Positions 17,634 to 27,834 of a stretch of DNA of 64,000 nt are shown in pieces. The notes beneath the pieces were generated by a model, which worked only from the letters and a program-made list of their open reading frames with translations, ran no database searches and had not been told where the DNA came from. Position 1 is the first letter of the stretch; each line of letters starts with the position of its first letter. This stretch comes from Chitinophaga pollutisoli (GTDB lineage: Bacteria; Bacteroidota; Bacteroidia; Chitinophagales; Chitinophagaceae), in contig NZ_CP149822.1 in the NCBI RefSeq assembly GCF_038396755.1, positions 62,001 to 126,000 of the forward strand. Reading direction: 5' to 3'. Made by a program: the position numbers and the translations under genes.

Positions 17634-20600
17634 TTATTTTGCTTTCATGATTTTAAAGGACTCCTGGTGATGTGGTCCTACCTGTACTTGGATAATATAC
17701 ATGCCGCCCGTGTAAGCGCTCATATCGATGTATTTTACGGTGTTGATGATCGTTCCCAATTGGTGCGTAGCCTGCAACGCGCCGGAAAAATTGAAGATCC
17801 GGAGCGAAACCGGTTGCTCGCCCGGCAGCTTGATGGCAACGCGAAGCTGGTCCTGTACCGGGTTCGGTGACATATCCACCGTTACATTTTCGCTGTGGTT
17901 TTGGTCTTCGTCGGTTTGCACGGTAACCACCATGTTGTCAGTTGCAGTGCGGCCATTGGCGTCCATTACCGTCAAACGGAAAGTATATGAGCCCGCTGCG
18001 CGCAGTACCGCGAAGGAAGCCGATGCAGATGCGTTGCTGATGGTAACTTTGGAAGCATCACCTCCCACCAGTTCCCATTTATATCCCGTGATATTGCTAT
18101 TCGGGGCAGGACGGGAACCGCTGCCGTTGAGGTTGATCACCGTTTCCGGTAAAATAAGCACCTGGTCAGCGCCTGCATCCGCTACCGGCGGATCAAGCGG
18201 GATGTTTACCGTAATGGAAACACGGTCTTTTGAGGTGGCGCCGCGGTTATCTGTAACCGTTAATTCAAATACATAAACGCCTGCGGTGGAAAGTTGCTGA
18301 ACGGATGTAGAAGCCTCGCCGGGATTGGCAATCACCGAAGTTGAAGGCCCCGAAACCTGCGCCCAGTTCCAGCTGGCTATCGAGCCATCTTCGTCGCGGG
18401 AAGCTTGCCCGTTGAGTGTTGCAGTGCTTTCCGGCAAAGTGATCTCCTGGTCTCCTCCCGCGTCGGCAACCGGCGCGATGTTCGCCGCCTGGTTCACCGT
18501 TACGGTAACCGTCGCGGAAGCGGACAAGCCGTTGTTGTCGGTTGCCGTCAAACGGAAAGTATAAGTCCCTGCCTGTGTCAACCGGCTAACACCTGTGCTG
18601 GCGGAACTGCTGGCGCCAAAAGTAGCCGTAGCGGGCCCTGAAACCTGTGTCCAGGCATAACTGGCGATGTTGCTGCCGGAAGCCGCCGTGGCGGAACCGG
18701 TGAGCGTGGCGGTAGTAGCCGGTAAAGTGATGGTTTGCGCACTGCCCGCGTTCACCACCGGAGGAATATTATTCGCAGGGTTCACGGTAACGGTAACCGT
18801 CGCGGAAGCAGAAAGCCCTTTATCATCGGTTGCCGTCAGGCGGAAGGTGTACGTCCCGGCCTGTGTGAGCCGGCTGATACCCGTGCTGGCGGAACCGCTG
18901 GAAGCGATCGTTGCCGTCACCGGCCCGCTTGTCTGTGCCCATGCATACGTCTCAATGCTGCTTCCCGATGCGGGTGTGGCAGAACCATTCAGCGTGGCGG
19001 TAGTAGCCGGTAAAGTGATGGTTTGCGCACTGCCCGCGTTCACCACCGGAGGAATATTATTCGCAGGGTTCACGGTAACGGTAACCGTCGCGGAAGCGGA
19101 AAGCCCTTTATCATCGGTTGCCGTCAGGCGGAAGGTGTACGTCCCGGCCTGCGTGAGCCGGCTGATACCCGTGCTGGCGGCACCGCTGGAAGCGATCGTT
19201 GCCGTCACCGGCCCGCTTATCTGTGCCCATGCATACGTCTCAATGCTGCTTCCCGATGCGGGTGTGGCAGAACCATTCAGCGTGGCGGTGGTTGCCGGCA
19301 ATGTGATCGACTGATTATTGCCCGCATTCACCACCGGAGGCTCGTTGGCCGGGTTCACGGTAACGGTAACCGTCGCGGAAGCGGAAAGCCCTTTATCATC
19401 GGTTGCCGTCAGGCGGAAGGTGTACGTCCCGGCCTGTGTGAGCCGGCTGATACCCGTGCTGGCGGAACCGTTGTTGGCAAAAGTTGCCGTGGCGGGACCG
19501 GAAACCTGCGTCCATGCATAACTGGCGATGCTGCTGCCGGAAGCCGCCGTGGCGGAACCGGAAACCGTAGCGGTCGTAACCGGTAGCGTGATTGTTTGCG
19601 CGTTACCTGCATTCACTACCGGCGGTACCGTATTGGCAGGACTCACCTGAATAGTAACCGTTGCGGAAGCAGAAAGCCCTTTGTCGTCGGTTGCCGTCAG
19701 GCGGAAAGTATATGTTCCTGATTGTGTTAACTGGCTAACGCCCGTTGTTGCCGCGGCAGAAGCTGAAATCGTAGCCGTTACCGGGCCCGACACCTGCGAC
19801 CATGCATACGTTTCGATGCTGCTGCCCGAAGCGGGTGTAGCCGTACCGCGCAGCGTGGCCGTAGTTGCCGGCAGCGTGATCGATTGATCATTACCTGCAT
19901 CTACAACCGGAGGCTCGTTGGCCGGCGCCACTACAATCTCAACTGTTGCCGTGCCCGTCAGGCCCTTGTCGTCGGTTACCGTCAGCCGGAATATATATGT
20001 CCCGGCGGTCGTAAGTCCTGAAACACCTGTGCTGGCCGCATTTGCGGTTGCCAGTGTAGCAGTGCGCGGCCCGGATACCTGCGTCCAGGCATAGCTGATG
20101 ATGCTGCTGCCCGAAGCGGCGGTGCCAGTGCCAGTCAGCGTTGCCGTGCTAACAGGAAGCGTGAGCCGCTGAGATCCGCCCGCATCCGCTACCGGTGGAA
20201 CGTTTGCAGGTAAAACCTGCACATCCACGGTGGCTGAGGCAGACAGACCGTTATTGTCTTTTACAGTGATACGAAAGGTATAAGTGCCCGCAGTCGCCAG
20301 CCCGGTTAGCCCGGTCGTTGCTGCGGCAGGATTTGCAATGGTGGCCGTTGCGGGCCCAGCGGTCTGCTCCCAGGCGTAGCTGGAAATAGTGTTTCCCTGC
20401 GCCGGAGTGCCCGAACCATTTAGTGTGGCGGTAGTTACCGGCAAGGTGATGGACAGGTTTTCGCCTGCATCTGCTTCCGGACCGATAAAGGCCGGAGAAA
20501 CAACCACGTTTACGGTGGCGGATGCGGTCAGGCCTTTGTCGTCCGTAACCGTCAGGCGGAAAGTATAGGTGCCTGCGGTGGTGAGGCCGGTAAGGTTGGT

Positions 20601-23600
20601 GGTGGCCGCTGCCGGAGTCGCGATCACGGCGGTAACGGGCCCGGCCGTCTGCGTCCACGCGTAGGTGGAAATCGTGCTGCCTGCTGCGGGGGTGCCGCTG
20701 CCGGTGAGGCTGGCAGTGGTTTCGGGAAGGCGGATGGATATTGCGGTGCCGGCGTTGGCGGTGGGGCCGGTATAAGCCGGCAATACCGTAACCCGGATCG
20801 TGTCGGATTTGGATGCGCCTTTGCTGTCTGTGACCGTCAAACGGAAGTCATAGGCTCCTTGCGCAGTGAGCCCGCTGATAGCGGAAGCGGCGGTACCGGG
20901 TGATGCGATAACCGAAGTGGCGGGGCCGCTGATTTGCGTCCAGGCGTATGTGGAAATCGTGGCGCCGCCGGAGGCCGAAGCCGTTCCGCTGAGCGAAGAG
21001 GTGGTGGCGGGAAGGCGAATGGATTTATCCGTGCCTGCGTTCACCGTGGGCGGCAAAGCGGCTGCCTGTACGGTAACGGTTACCTGCGCGGTGGCGCGTG
21101 AACCGCTGTTGTCGGTCACTGCAAGCTGAAAAACATAGCTGCCGGCGGTGGTAAGCCCGGTAACGGTGGTTTTGGATGCGGATGCGCTTCCGAAACCCGG
21201 TGTCACCGGCCCGGAAACGAAAGTCCAGGCGTAAGACGCGATGCTGCCGTCAGGATCCGCGGATGCGGAGCCGTCGAGGTTGGCGGTGGTCACGGGCAGC
21301 GTGATGGTTACCGCACTGCCGGCGTTGGCCACGGGCGGTTTGTTGGTGCTGCCGGTGGAATATTCGTCGGCGCCCGCGTCAAATGCTGCGCCTTGCGGGC
21401 GGGCCTGCCCGTCGATGTCGTAATTGAAATAAGCTTTGAAGTCAAGTCCCTTGTTCACCGCAACAGACGTGGCCGTGATATGGAAATCTTTCCCCGCGGC
21501 ATTCACGAAACCGGCGGTGTTGATATCCTGGCCGGTTACGTTGCTGGTGGTAACCGCGTCGATTCCCCTTTGTACTGCCACGTGAGCGCCGGAGCCGGTG
21601 TTGAAGACAAGGTTGTTCTGGATGAGGTTCCCCGTGCCGATGGTACCAAAGGAATTCAACACGCGTATCGCATCGCGGGCGGAGTTCACGACAGTGTTGT
21701 TCAGGATATACACCTGGAGGGGCTTGAAGTTATGATCGGTGGGCCGGTCGTCTACAAACAACGCGTCCTGGCCTGCTGCCGTTCCGTCAAAACCAGCATC
21801 GGCGATGATATTGTTATAAACAAGGCAAAGCCCTACGCCGAAAACTTCCAGCGCATTGCCCGTTCCTTTGATGATCTTGTTGTTATACACTTTACCGTTA
21901 CTCTCGCCGCCGAGGATGATACCCGCCTGCTGGCTGCCTTTGTTTACGGTCCCGAAATTATACACGCTGTTGTTGTAGATTTCAACGTTCTCCGGGGCAG
22001 AAGCGACCTGGATGCCATCCCAGCCGGTATTTTCCGTGATGTTGTTATATACTTTCAGGTTGTAGATGCGCGGGGGCAGGAGGTTTTTCGTAACGCCGTC
22101 ACAAACCGTCGGCGTACCATTGGGCGCCGTGTTGCCGATGTACATGCCTTCGCCGAGCACGTCATGGATATAAATATCGTGGATGCTGATGTTTCGGATG
22201 GCGAAGTTCGGATATTGGTTCATGGGGTCGCAATCCGGGTTGACTTTCGCCATCAAACCCGCTTCCGAGCCCGTGATCTCAATGCGCTCCGCTTCGTAAT
22301 CGGTACAACCCTTACCCATGGCAAGCCCTGTGCTGAGGCGTTTGCTCACGCCATCGATCCGGAAGCCGTATTTATCGGCGCTGCCGGAACCTGTAATCTT
22401 GAAGTATTTAACGTTGTTGAAGATGAGGCCGTAATTACCACCGTCGCCTACACGCACCTGGCCGCCGCAGTTGATGAATACAAGCGGTTTGTCGGCGCTG
22501 CCGGTGAAGTTCATGAACTGTATATACGCATAATTCCCGGCTTTCACGCAGATCGTGTCGCCAGGCTCGATAGTGTAGTTATTACCGTTGATATACGCGC
22601 CACCGTCGTTCCCGGGTGTGATGACCACTTTACAGTTTTCGCAGTCGGTACCGGTGGAGGCCGCGTTCACAGTAACATTGGCGTAGGCGATATTCGTTTG
22701 TCCGGCGGCGTTGGTAACGGTGAGCGAGAATACGTACTTGCCAGCCACGAGCTGGCCGACAGTGGCTTTGGAAGTTGCTCCGCCTGCGATGGTGGCGGAT
22801 CCGGGTCCGGAAACCTGTTTCCAGGCGTAGGTGGAAATAGAACTGTTGGGCGCGGTGGAACCTGAGCCGTCCAACATAACGGATGCGGTTGGAAGCGTCA
22901 GCGTTACGTTGGCATTTTTCACTTCCGCAACGGGTGCAGTAACCGGCGGCGGTTCCTCGGAAGAACCGTCTTTGCTGTACTGCAGCATCCATTCATAAAT
23001 ATTCTGTGATTGATAAGTATGCCCGGGGTCGTATGCCTTGTCCCAGAACCCGGAATCATGCCCACCGGTGAAAGTGGTGGCTTTCGCTTTGATGGCGGGG
23101 TTGCATGCATTGATGCGGGAAATGTAATCCGTTTGATATTTGAGGAAACCGTCGCTGGTGCCACATAGCATCCATACCGCCATATTACTGGCGGCCACGT
23201 TGCACAGGCCCGGAAGCTTGGGATCATCGATCGGCGCGGAAGAAACCGGCACGATGGCCGCGATATTATCGGAGTATTCCTTCCCGGTGGTGATGTAGTT
23301 CAATACACCATAACCGCCGGCGCTCAGCCCCGTGAGGTAAATCCTGGAAGCATCCACACGGTAGAGCTTCTTCATTTCCTCAATCAGCTTCTGCACGGTC
23401 TGATAGTTCGCCCAGCCCCCCGCAATCCGGGGAGATACGGTGATGAATTTGAATAGCTTTCCCCCAACGGTATACTGCATATTAGCACCCTTGGCGATCA
23501 TTTTCGGAACGCCATGCCGCAGCACATCATTGATATTCCCCCCTTCTCCTACTCCATGAATAAAAATCAGCAAGGGATACTGCTGGGAAGTTTGTCCATA

Positions 23601-23771
23601 ATCATCCGGCAAGTGCAGCCACGCTTCGAGCGTGGCGGAACTCGTCATGGCGACGTTGATTTTTTGCTGGGTCCCCTGACTAAAAGCCCGCCAGGGCGAT
23701 AATAACACGATTACACAGATCCAGGCACGCATCAGCGCAAATCCAAAAAAACGGTTCTTCAAGATGGTCAA
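17634..23771 (-). CDS. Giant T9SS-exported protein: esterase, beta-helix and 13 PKD-like domains
   Basis: A 2045-residue exported protein. A signal peptide ends near WRAFS-Q (residue 32). An esterase domain (about 38-275) shows LIFIHGVGEGG, the nucleophile motif GLSAGG and a probable catalytic His in TGGHDSGFW. One PKD-like domain (about 280-375) follows, then a right-handed parallel beta-helix (about 380-800, with repeats such as VYNNITENTGWDGIQV and VYNNKIIKGTGNALEV) like polysaccharide lyases and epimerases. Twelve tandem PKD-like domains of about 95 residues run from about 805 to 1960 (pattern NAG..TITLP.TTATL, YAW.QVSGP, GTYTFRLTATD). The C-terminus is a T9SS sorting domain (MSPNPVQDQLRV ... 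GGMYIIQVQV). It is convergent with the EPS operon. Proposed role: surface-anchored modification or tethering of the exported glycan. Confidence 0.85.
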   Translation of the reverse strand: MTILKNRFFGFALMRAWICVIVLLSPWRAFSQGTQQKINVAMTSSATLEAWLHLPDDYGQTSQQYPLLIFIHGVGEGGNINDVLRHGVPKMIAKGANMQYTVGGKLFKFITVSPRIAGGWANYQTVQKLIEEMKKLYRVDASRIYLTGLSAGGYGVLNYITTGKEYSDNIAAIVPVSSAPIDDPKLPGLCNVAASNMAVWMLCGTSDGFLKYQTDYISRINACNPAIKAKATTFTGGHDSGFWDKAYDPGHTYQSQNIYEWMLQYSKDGSSEEPPPVTAPVAEVKNANVTLTLPTASVMLDGSGSTAPNSSISTYAWKQVSGPGSATIAGGATSKATVGQLVAGKYVFSLTVTNAAGQTNIAYANVTVNAASTGTDCENCKVVITPGNDGGAYINGNNYTIEPGDTICVKAGNYAYIQFMNFTGSADKPLVFINCGGQVRVGDGGNYGLIFNNVKYFKITGSGSADKYGFRIDGVSKRLSTGLAMGKGCTDYEAERIEITGSEAGLMAKVNPDCDPMNQYPNFAIRNISIHDIYIHDVLGEGMYIGNTAPNGTPTVCDGVTKNLLPPRIYNLKVYNNITENTGWDGIQVASAPENVEIYNNSVYNFGTVNKGSQQAGIILGGESNGKVYNNKIIKGTGNALEVFGVGLCLVYNNIIADAGFDGTAAGQDALFVDDRPTDHNFKPLQVYILNNTVVNSARDAIRVLNSFGTIGTGNLIQNNLVFNTGSGAHVAVQRGIDAVTTSNVTGQDINTAGFVNAAGKDFHITATSVAVNKGLDFKAYFNYDIDGQARPQGAAFDAGADEYSTGSTNKPPVANAGSAVTITLPVTTANLDGSASADPDGSIASYAWTFVSGPVTPGFGSASASKTTVTGLTTAGSYVFQLAVTDNSGSRATAQVTVTVQAAALPPTVNAGTDKSIRLPATTSSLSGTASASGGATISTYAWTQISGPATSVIASPGTAASAISGLTAQGAYDFRLTVTDSKGASKSDTIRVTVLPAYTGPTANAGTAISIRLPETTASLTGSGTPAAGSTISTYAWTQTAGPVTAVIATPAAATTNLTGLTTAGTYTFRLTVTDDKGLTASATVNVVVSPAFIGPEADAGENLSITLPVTTATLNGSGTPAQGNTISSYAWEQTAGPATATIANPAAATTGLTGLATAGTYTFRITVKDNNGLSASATVDVQVLPANVPPVADAGGSQRLTLPVSTATLTGTGTAASGSSIISYAWTQVSGPRTATLATANAASTGVSGLTTAGTYIFRLTVTDDKGLTGTATVEIVVAPANEPPVVDAGNDQSITLPATTATLRGTATPASGSSIETYAWSQVSGPVTATISASAAATTGVSQLTQSGTYTFRLTATDDKGLSASATVTIQVSPANTVPPVVNAGNAQTITLPVTTATVSGSATAASGSSIASYAWTQVSGPATATFANNGSASTGISRLTQAGTYTFRLTATDDKGLSASATVTVTVNPANEPPVVNAGNNQSITLPATTATLNGSATPASGSSIETYAWAQISGPVTATIASSGAASTGISRLTQAGTYTFRLTATDDKGLSASATVTVTVNPANNIPPVVNAGSAQTITLPATTATLNGSATPASGSSIETYAWAQTSGPVTATIASSGSASTGISRLTQAGTYTFRLTATDDKGLSASATVTVTVNPANNIPPVVNAGSAQTITLPATTATLTGSATAASGSNIASYAWTQVSGPATATFGASSSASTGVSRLTQAGTYTFRLTATDNNGLSASATVTVTVNQAANIAPVADAGGDQEITLPESTATLNGQASRDEDGSIASWNWAQVSGPSTSVIANPGEASTSVQQLSTAGVYVFELTVTDNRGATSKDRVSITVNIPLDPPVADAGADQVLILPETVINLNGSGSRPAPNSNITGYKWELVGGDASKVTISNASASASFAVLRAAGSYTFRLTVMDANGRTATDNMVVTVQTDEDQNHSENVTVDMSPNPVQDQLRVAIKLPGEQPVSLRIFNFSGALQATHQLGTIINTVKYIDMSAYTGGMYIIQVQVGPHHQESFKIMKAK
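17940..21360 (-). repeat. Twelve tandem PKD-domain coding repeats, the central ones nearly identical in DNA
   Basis: About 3.4 kb of in-frame tandem units, each about 285-290 bp, coding for one PKD-like domain. The units between about 18480 and 19650 keep near-identical DNA over long stretches (for example 18711-18893 and 18999-19180, offset exactly 288 bp or 96 codons), while units toward both ends are more diverged. This gradient points to recent duplication or gene conversion in the centre of the array. Such arrays are prone to copy-number change and to assembly collapse. Confidence 0.85.
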
Positions 23772-23840
23772 AATTTAAAATTCCATTTAATACTAGGGTG
23801 GCACACAAGACAGTTCAACGAATGATAAAAATAGGTGCTA

Positions 23841-23848
23841 CAAAAATA
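23841..23848 (-). promoter_or_regulatory. Candidate -7 promoter element for the giant PKD protein gene
   Basis: Read on the minus strand, this is TATTTTTG, a match to the Bacteroidota -7 element TAnnTTTG, 70 bp upstream of the start codon in an AT-rich 216-bp gap. No good -33 TTTG is present at the right distance, so the call is tentative. Confidence 0.35.
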
Positions 23849-23987
23849 GTTACAAATCATAGATCGAGATAAAAAATACATATATTAATTTATTAATAAT
23901 CCATGAAATATAACTATGCGTATAAATTTGTAATTGAATAGTTTATTTCAATTATATCGTAAAGTCATTAACAAAAACCGGCGATTG

Positions 23988-25004
23988 TCAGCTCCTCATG
24001 ACAAGGTTCTTTCCGGAGGCCTTCCGCAGGGCTTCCAAAAGCAGGATTCCCTTCACACTATCCGCCACCGGAATGCCCGGCCGCTCGCAATTAAATCGCT
24101 GCAGTATCCTTTCATCCATATCCTGCCGGTGATTGGCCGTCCCGAAAACGAGGTCGAGCTGCCCCTCACTCCCAAAAACCCGCTCGAAAAACGCCTTACC
24201 GATCCCTGCGTCGGAGTGCGGAAACGCGAAAACCCGCTCCCGCACGCCAAACCGATTGCAAACGGCGTCTACCGATTGCAGGGTTTGCGCCACCTGTTCG
24301 TCCACCTCCAGTTCCTGGTAATAAGGATGGTCCATACTATGCCCACCCAGCGAGAATCCCTTCTTCACCAGTCCCTCCACATCGCTTTCATCCATCCAGG
24401 GCCGCTCTTTCGCCAAAATCCCTTCAAAATCAATCTCTAGCAACGCCCCCAGTTCATCGGCCAGCTCCCGGTTATGCCAGCGGATCGCTTTCACGGCGGT
24501 CTCCAGCTCCGCTAGGCTCGTTCCCATTAGCTGGGCAGCCTCCGTGCGCGCCGGCGATGCCATGCTTCCGTTGCGCAACGCCCCGATGATCAATCCCAGC
24601 TTAAACCGGTAAAACATTGTCCTGTTTCCCAGCATCGGCGGATTCAGGAAAAACACCGCCGGTACGCCCTTAGCTTCCAGCATGGGCGCCACCGTTTCTG
24701 AAACCTCCCGCAGCCCGTCGTCGAAAGTCAGCAAAAAAGCGTTCTTCGGCAGGGGCTTCCCTCCTTTCGCCGCCCCAATCACTTCTCCCAGCGTTACCGG
24801 CATGAAATGGCGCAACAGGTAATCCAGGTCCGCCGCGAAAGCTTCCCGGTTTTTATAGGGGTAAATCGGGCTGATATAAGGCACGTCCCGGTCGGTAACC
24901 AGGTGATGGTAAGGTAACAGCAAGGGCCGGGCAACGACCTTCTGTAACAGGGAAACCGGCGCAAGCCGCGCCAGGCGGTAGTATAATTGCTTTGAAACAG
25001 ACAT
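23988..25004 (-). CDS. Polysaccharide deacetylase (NodB/CE4-like)
   Basis: A 338-residue hydrolase predicted to remove N- or O-acetyl groups from a polysaccharide. The NodB domain is visible: motif 1 FLLTFDDGLREV (about 89-100, catalytic and metal-binding Asp pair) and motif 2 GGHSMDHPYYQ (metal-binding HxxxH, about 226-236). N-terminal PYHHLVTDRD is common in this subfamily. No clear signal peptide is seen, so a cytoplasmic or membrane-associated site is possible. It lies upstream of the giant PKD protein gene on the same strand, separated by an AT-rich 216-bp gap, and after a terminator for metK, so it is probably its own unit. A link to the EPS locus is suggestive but unproven. Confidence 0.82.
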   Translation of the reverse strand: MSVSKQLYYRLARLAPVSLLQKVVARPLLLPYHHLVTDRDVPYISPIYPYKNREAFAADLDYLLRHFMPVTLGEVIGAAKGGKPLPKNAFLLTFDDGLREVSETVAPMLEAKGVPAVFFLNPPMLGNRTMFYRFKLGLIIGALRNGSMASPARTEAAQLMGTSLAELETAVKAIRWHNRELADELGALLEIDFEGILAKERPWMDESDVEGLVKKGFSLGGHSMDHPYYQELEVDEQVAQTLQSVDAVCNRFGVRERVFAFPHSDAGIGKAFFERVFGSEGQLDLVFGTANHRQDMDERILQRFNCERPGIPVADSVKGILLLEALRKASGKNLVMRS

Positions 25005-25029
25005 GTATGGGGAAGTATAATAGGATAAA

Positions 25030-25063
25030 GATAAAAAAAGGAGACCATCGCTGGTCTCCTTTT
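25030..25063 (-). terminator. Intrinsic terminator after metK
   Basis: On the minus strand a 12-bp stem (AAAAGGAGACCA / TGGTCTCCTTTT) with a GCGA loop leads into a T run, 24 bp after the metK stop and just before the deacetylase start. Confidence 0.85.
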
Positions 25064-25086
25064 CAAAAGATATAATATGAACAGGA

Positions 25087-26340
25087 TCAGATGCCGAAGG
25101 CGGATTTCACCTTTTCAACGTAATCGAGCTTCTCCCATGTGAAAAGCTCAACTTCTACCTGCTTCTCGGTTTTCTTGCCTTTGTTGAATACTTTAGTCAC
25201 AACCTGGTTGTCGCGCCCCATGTGGCCGTAAGCCGCTGTTTCTCCGTAAATCGGGCTGCGCAGTTTGAGGCGCTGCTCGATGGCATACGGACGAAGGTCG
25301 AAGATCTCTTCTACCTTGCGGGCGATCTCACCGTCGTTCAGGCCTACTTTCGCAGTACCATAGGTGTCTACGAACACGCCGCAGGGCTTGGCTACGCCGA
25401 TAGCGTAAGAGACCTGCACCAGCACTTCGTCGCAAACGCCCGCAGCTACGAGGTTTTTAGCGATGTGACGGGTGGCGTAAGCCGCGGAGCGGTCTACCTT
25501 GGAAGGATCTTTCCCGGAGAATGCACCACCACCATGCGCGCCTTTGCCGCCGTAGGTGTCCACGATGATTTTGCGGCCGGTAAGACCGGTATCGCCGTGC
25601 GGGCCACCGATTACGAACTTGCCGGTCGGGTTGATGTGGTAAGTGATTTTATCGTTGAACAACGCCTGCAGTTCCGGTTTCAGCTTGGCTTTCACGCGGG
25701 GGATCAGGATATTGATCATGTCGGCTTTGATCTTGTCCAGCATTTCCTGGTCTTTCGCGAAATCGTCGTGTTGCGTCGAAATCACGATCGTATCGATACG
25801 GATCGGCTGGTTGTCGTCGGAATACTCGATCGTTACCTGGCTTTTCGCGTCGGGACGGAGGTACCCGATTTCCTTGCCTTCGCGGCGGAGGTTCGCCAGT
25901 TCGATGAGCAGTTTATGTGCCAGGTCGAGTGCCAGCGGCATATAGTTTTCTGTTTCACGGGTAGCGTAACCGAACATCATACCCTGGTCGCCCGCACCCT
26001 GTTCTTCGGGTTTGGAACGGTCTACACCCTGGTTGATATCGGGAGATTGCTCGTGAATGGCGGAAAAAATACCGCATGAATTGGCTTCGAACATATACTC
26101 GCTCTTGGTATACCCGATTTTGCGGATAACCTCACGGGCGATGTCCTGCACGTCGAGATAAGCTTCGGATTTAACTTCTCCTGCCAGCACTACCTGACCG
26201 GTAGTAACGAGGGTTTCACAAGCCACTTTGGAGTTAAGATCGTATGCGAGAAAGTTATCGATCAGTGCGTCCGATATCTGGTCGGCAACCTTGTCGGGAT
26301 GCCCTTCCGATACGGATTCAGATGTAAATAAGTAAGGCAT
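25087..26340 (-). CDS. metK: S-adenosylmethionine synthetase
   Basis: Methionine adenosyltransferase (417 residues) makes S-adenosylmethionine from methionine and ATP in the cytoplasm. The N-terminus [17 protein letters not shown] fixes the start; the frame stays open upstream, but those 32 residues look non-coding. Signature motifs are [12 protein letters not shown] (about 119-130), [13 protein letters not shown] and the P-loop-like [19 protein letters not shown]. Length is normal, slightly above the 384 residues of the E. coli enzyme. It lies 10 bp after the DUF4270 lipoprotein gene on the same strand, so the two may be co-transcribed. Confidence 0.97.
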   Translation of the reverse strand: MPYLFTSESVSEGHPDKVADQISDALIDNFLAYDLNSKVACETLVTTGQVVLAGEVKSEAYLDVQDIAREVIRKIGYTKSEYMFEANSCGIFSAIHEQSPDINQGVDRSKPEEQGAGDQGMMFGYATRETENYMPLALDLAHKLLIELANLRREGKEIGYLRPDAKSQVTIEYSDDNQPIRIDTIVISTQHDDFAKDQEMLDKIKADMINILIPRVKAKLKPELQALFNDKITYHINPTGKFVIGGPHGDTGLTGRKIIVDTYGGKGAHGGGAFSGKDPSKVDRSAAYATRHIAKNLVAAGVCDEVLVQVSYAIGVAKPCGVFVDTYGTAKVGLNDGEIARKVEEIFDLRPYAIEQRLKLRSPIYGETAAYGHMGRDNQVVTKVFNKGKKTEKQVEVELFTWEKLDYVEKVKSAFGI

Positions 26341-26350
26341 GAGAGCTAGA

Positions 26351-27715
26351 TTATAATTCTGTGTAAATGATCCTGAGTTTAACGTTGGCCGGAGGCGTCG
26401 CACTGCCGCCGCCTGCTTTGAGGCGCGGGAAGTCAATCATCCTGCTGGACCAGCCTTCCAGTCTTAACACCGAGTTGTCGATCTTCTTCTGCTGGGCAAG
26501 CTGGATATGCCGTGCAATATTAAATTTATATTGAACAACTTTAAAGGGGCCGAGGTCACTAATGACAATTTTATTACCGCCGAAATAAGCGAGGTCGGGG
26601 TTGGATGACAGGCCATAATCCACCAGGAAGCTAAGGCTGTCGTGTGTTACATATCGGCGGAGCATCAGGCGCTCCGGTTCGGTGAAGATATTATCCATCC
26701 CGGCGGAGCCACTGTTGATCTCGGTAATCACCAGTTCTGCTTTGTTGATGACCGCATTGGGTACTTCCGCGATATCGGGTAGCTGGATGTTGGTATAGAC
26801 ACCGGGGGCTTCCTGGATGTATACGATATTGTCGCCCGCGGGGTTGTTGGTATTGACGAGTTGGGAAACTTCCGTGCCGGTATAATTCCGGTTAACGTAG
26901 TTGGCGTGGCCAGAGCCGTACATGTCGAACTTGAAGCTGGCCATCAGGGAGTCTTTCTCGGAGTTCTTATAATATACGGTCAGGCGGGTATCACCGCTAT
27001 TGAGGTTGGTGTAGAGCATGGTGTTCCCGGTTGTGGTGTCGGGAACGATGGCCAGGCCCACGAGCCAGGCACGGAAGGCGCTATCGTTCTTAAAGGCGCC
27101 GTCCGCCCGCTGCTGCATCAGTTCCTGCCCGAAAGACGGGTTGAGGCGCATGCGGAGCTGGGGGGCGTATTTGGTGCCGTAGATAGACAGTGAGTCTTTC
27201 GGGTATACCGGGTAAATTGTGGCCGAACCTACCAGTTTGGTGGGATCGTAGGAACGGGGCGCATTGTATACGTAACTGGTATCGATCTTGAAATTGGGCT
27301 CGTTCATCCGGTAGATGTTCACGTTGAGCGGGCCGTTGGCGCCGTACCAAACCGTGTCGGCACCTACATAAAGTACTACGGAATCGAGGCTCCAGCCAGT
27401 GCCTTCAAAGGTGAAATCGGCATTTGGCAGGGCCAGCTGGGTGTAGAGAAAACCATGGGTCTTACCGAAAATGGGATCTTGCGTGATGCTTCCGAGTGCG
27501 CCCTGATAATAACCTCCCCCGCTGCGAAGACTGGAATCCGTCCGGAGGATGTTGAGCGTAATCAGGTTATTGATAGTGGTATCTTTTACCACAATTTTGT
27601 CTGAGCCGGGGATGAGTTCCTTGCCGAGAATGGTGGCCTCGTTGCAGCCGGTAAAGGCGTAAAGGGCGGCGAGGCAGGCGGCGGCGAAGCCCAGGGTCCT
27701 GAATTGAATCTTCAC
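26351..27715 (-). CDS. DUF4270 family lipoprotein
   Basis: A 454-residue predicted lipoprotein. The signal sequence ends in a lipobox (YAFTGC, Cys at about 24), followed by [17 protein letters not shown], the hallmark N-terminus of DUF4270 proteins, which are widespread in Bacteroidota and of unknown function. The rest is beta-rich, with no catalytic motif recognised. In many Bacteroidota this family sits beside the starch-synthase-like and panC genes, and that is the arrangement here (the next gene upstream on this strand is at 27835-28656). Outer-membrane location is inferred from the lipobox. Confidence 0.82.
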   Translation of the reverse strand: MKIQFRTLGFAAACLAALYAFTGCNEATILGKELIPGSDKIVVKDTTINNLITLNILRTDSSLRSGGGYYQGALGSITQDPIFGKTHGFLYTQLALPNADFTFEGTGWSLDSVVLYVGADTVWYGANGPLNVNIYRMNEPNFKIDTSYVYNAPRSYDPTKLVGSATIYPVYPKDSLSIYGTKYAPQLRMRLNPSFGQELMQQRADGAFKNDSAFRAWLVGLAIVPDTTTGNTMLYTNLNSGDTRLTVYYKNSEKDSLMASFKFDMYGSGHANYVNRNYTGTEVSQLVNTNNPAGDNIVYIQEAPGVYTNIQLPDIAEVPNAVINKAELVITEINSGSAGMDNIFTEPERLMLRRYVTHDSLSFLVDYGLSSNPDLAYFGGNKIVISDLGPFKVVQYKFNIARHIQLAQQKKIDNSVLRLEGWSSRMIDFPRLKAGGGSATPPANVKLRIIYTEL

Positions 27716-27834
27716 GTAATTGGTTTGTTCGGTTTGTTGACTAACTAAATAGAAAAACTAAAAATAAAAAGTTTGCCCATAAAACGGTTGTCCCGCCCAC
27801 AGTTTTAACTTTTCATTTTTAATTTTTCCCGGAC

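Noticed and set aside
17940..21360. Tandem repeats considered as a CRISPR or non-coding satellite array
   Set aside because: Units are in frame, about 288 bp, and encode PKD-like domains; there are no short spacers.
21393..22865. 490-codon plus-strand frame opposite the beta-helix region
   Set aside because: Shadow of the minus-strand gene, which has signal peptide, domains and sorting tail.
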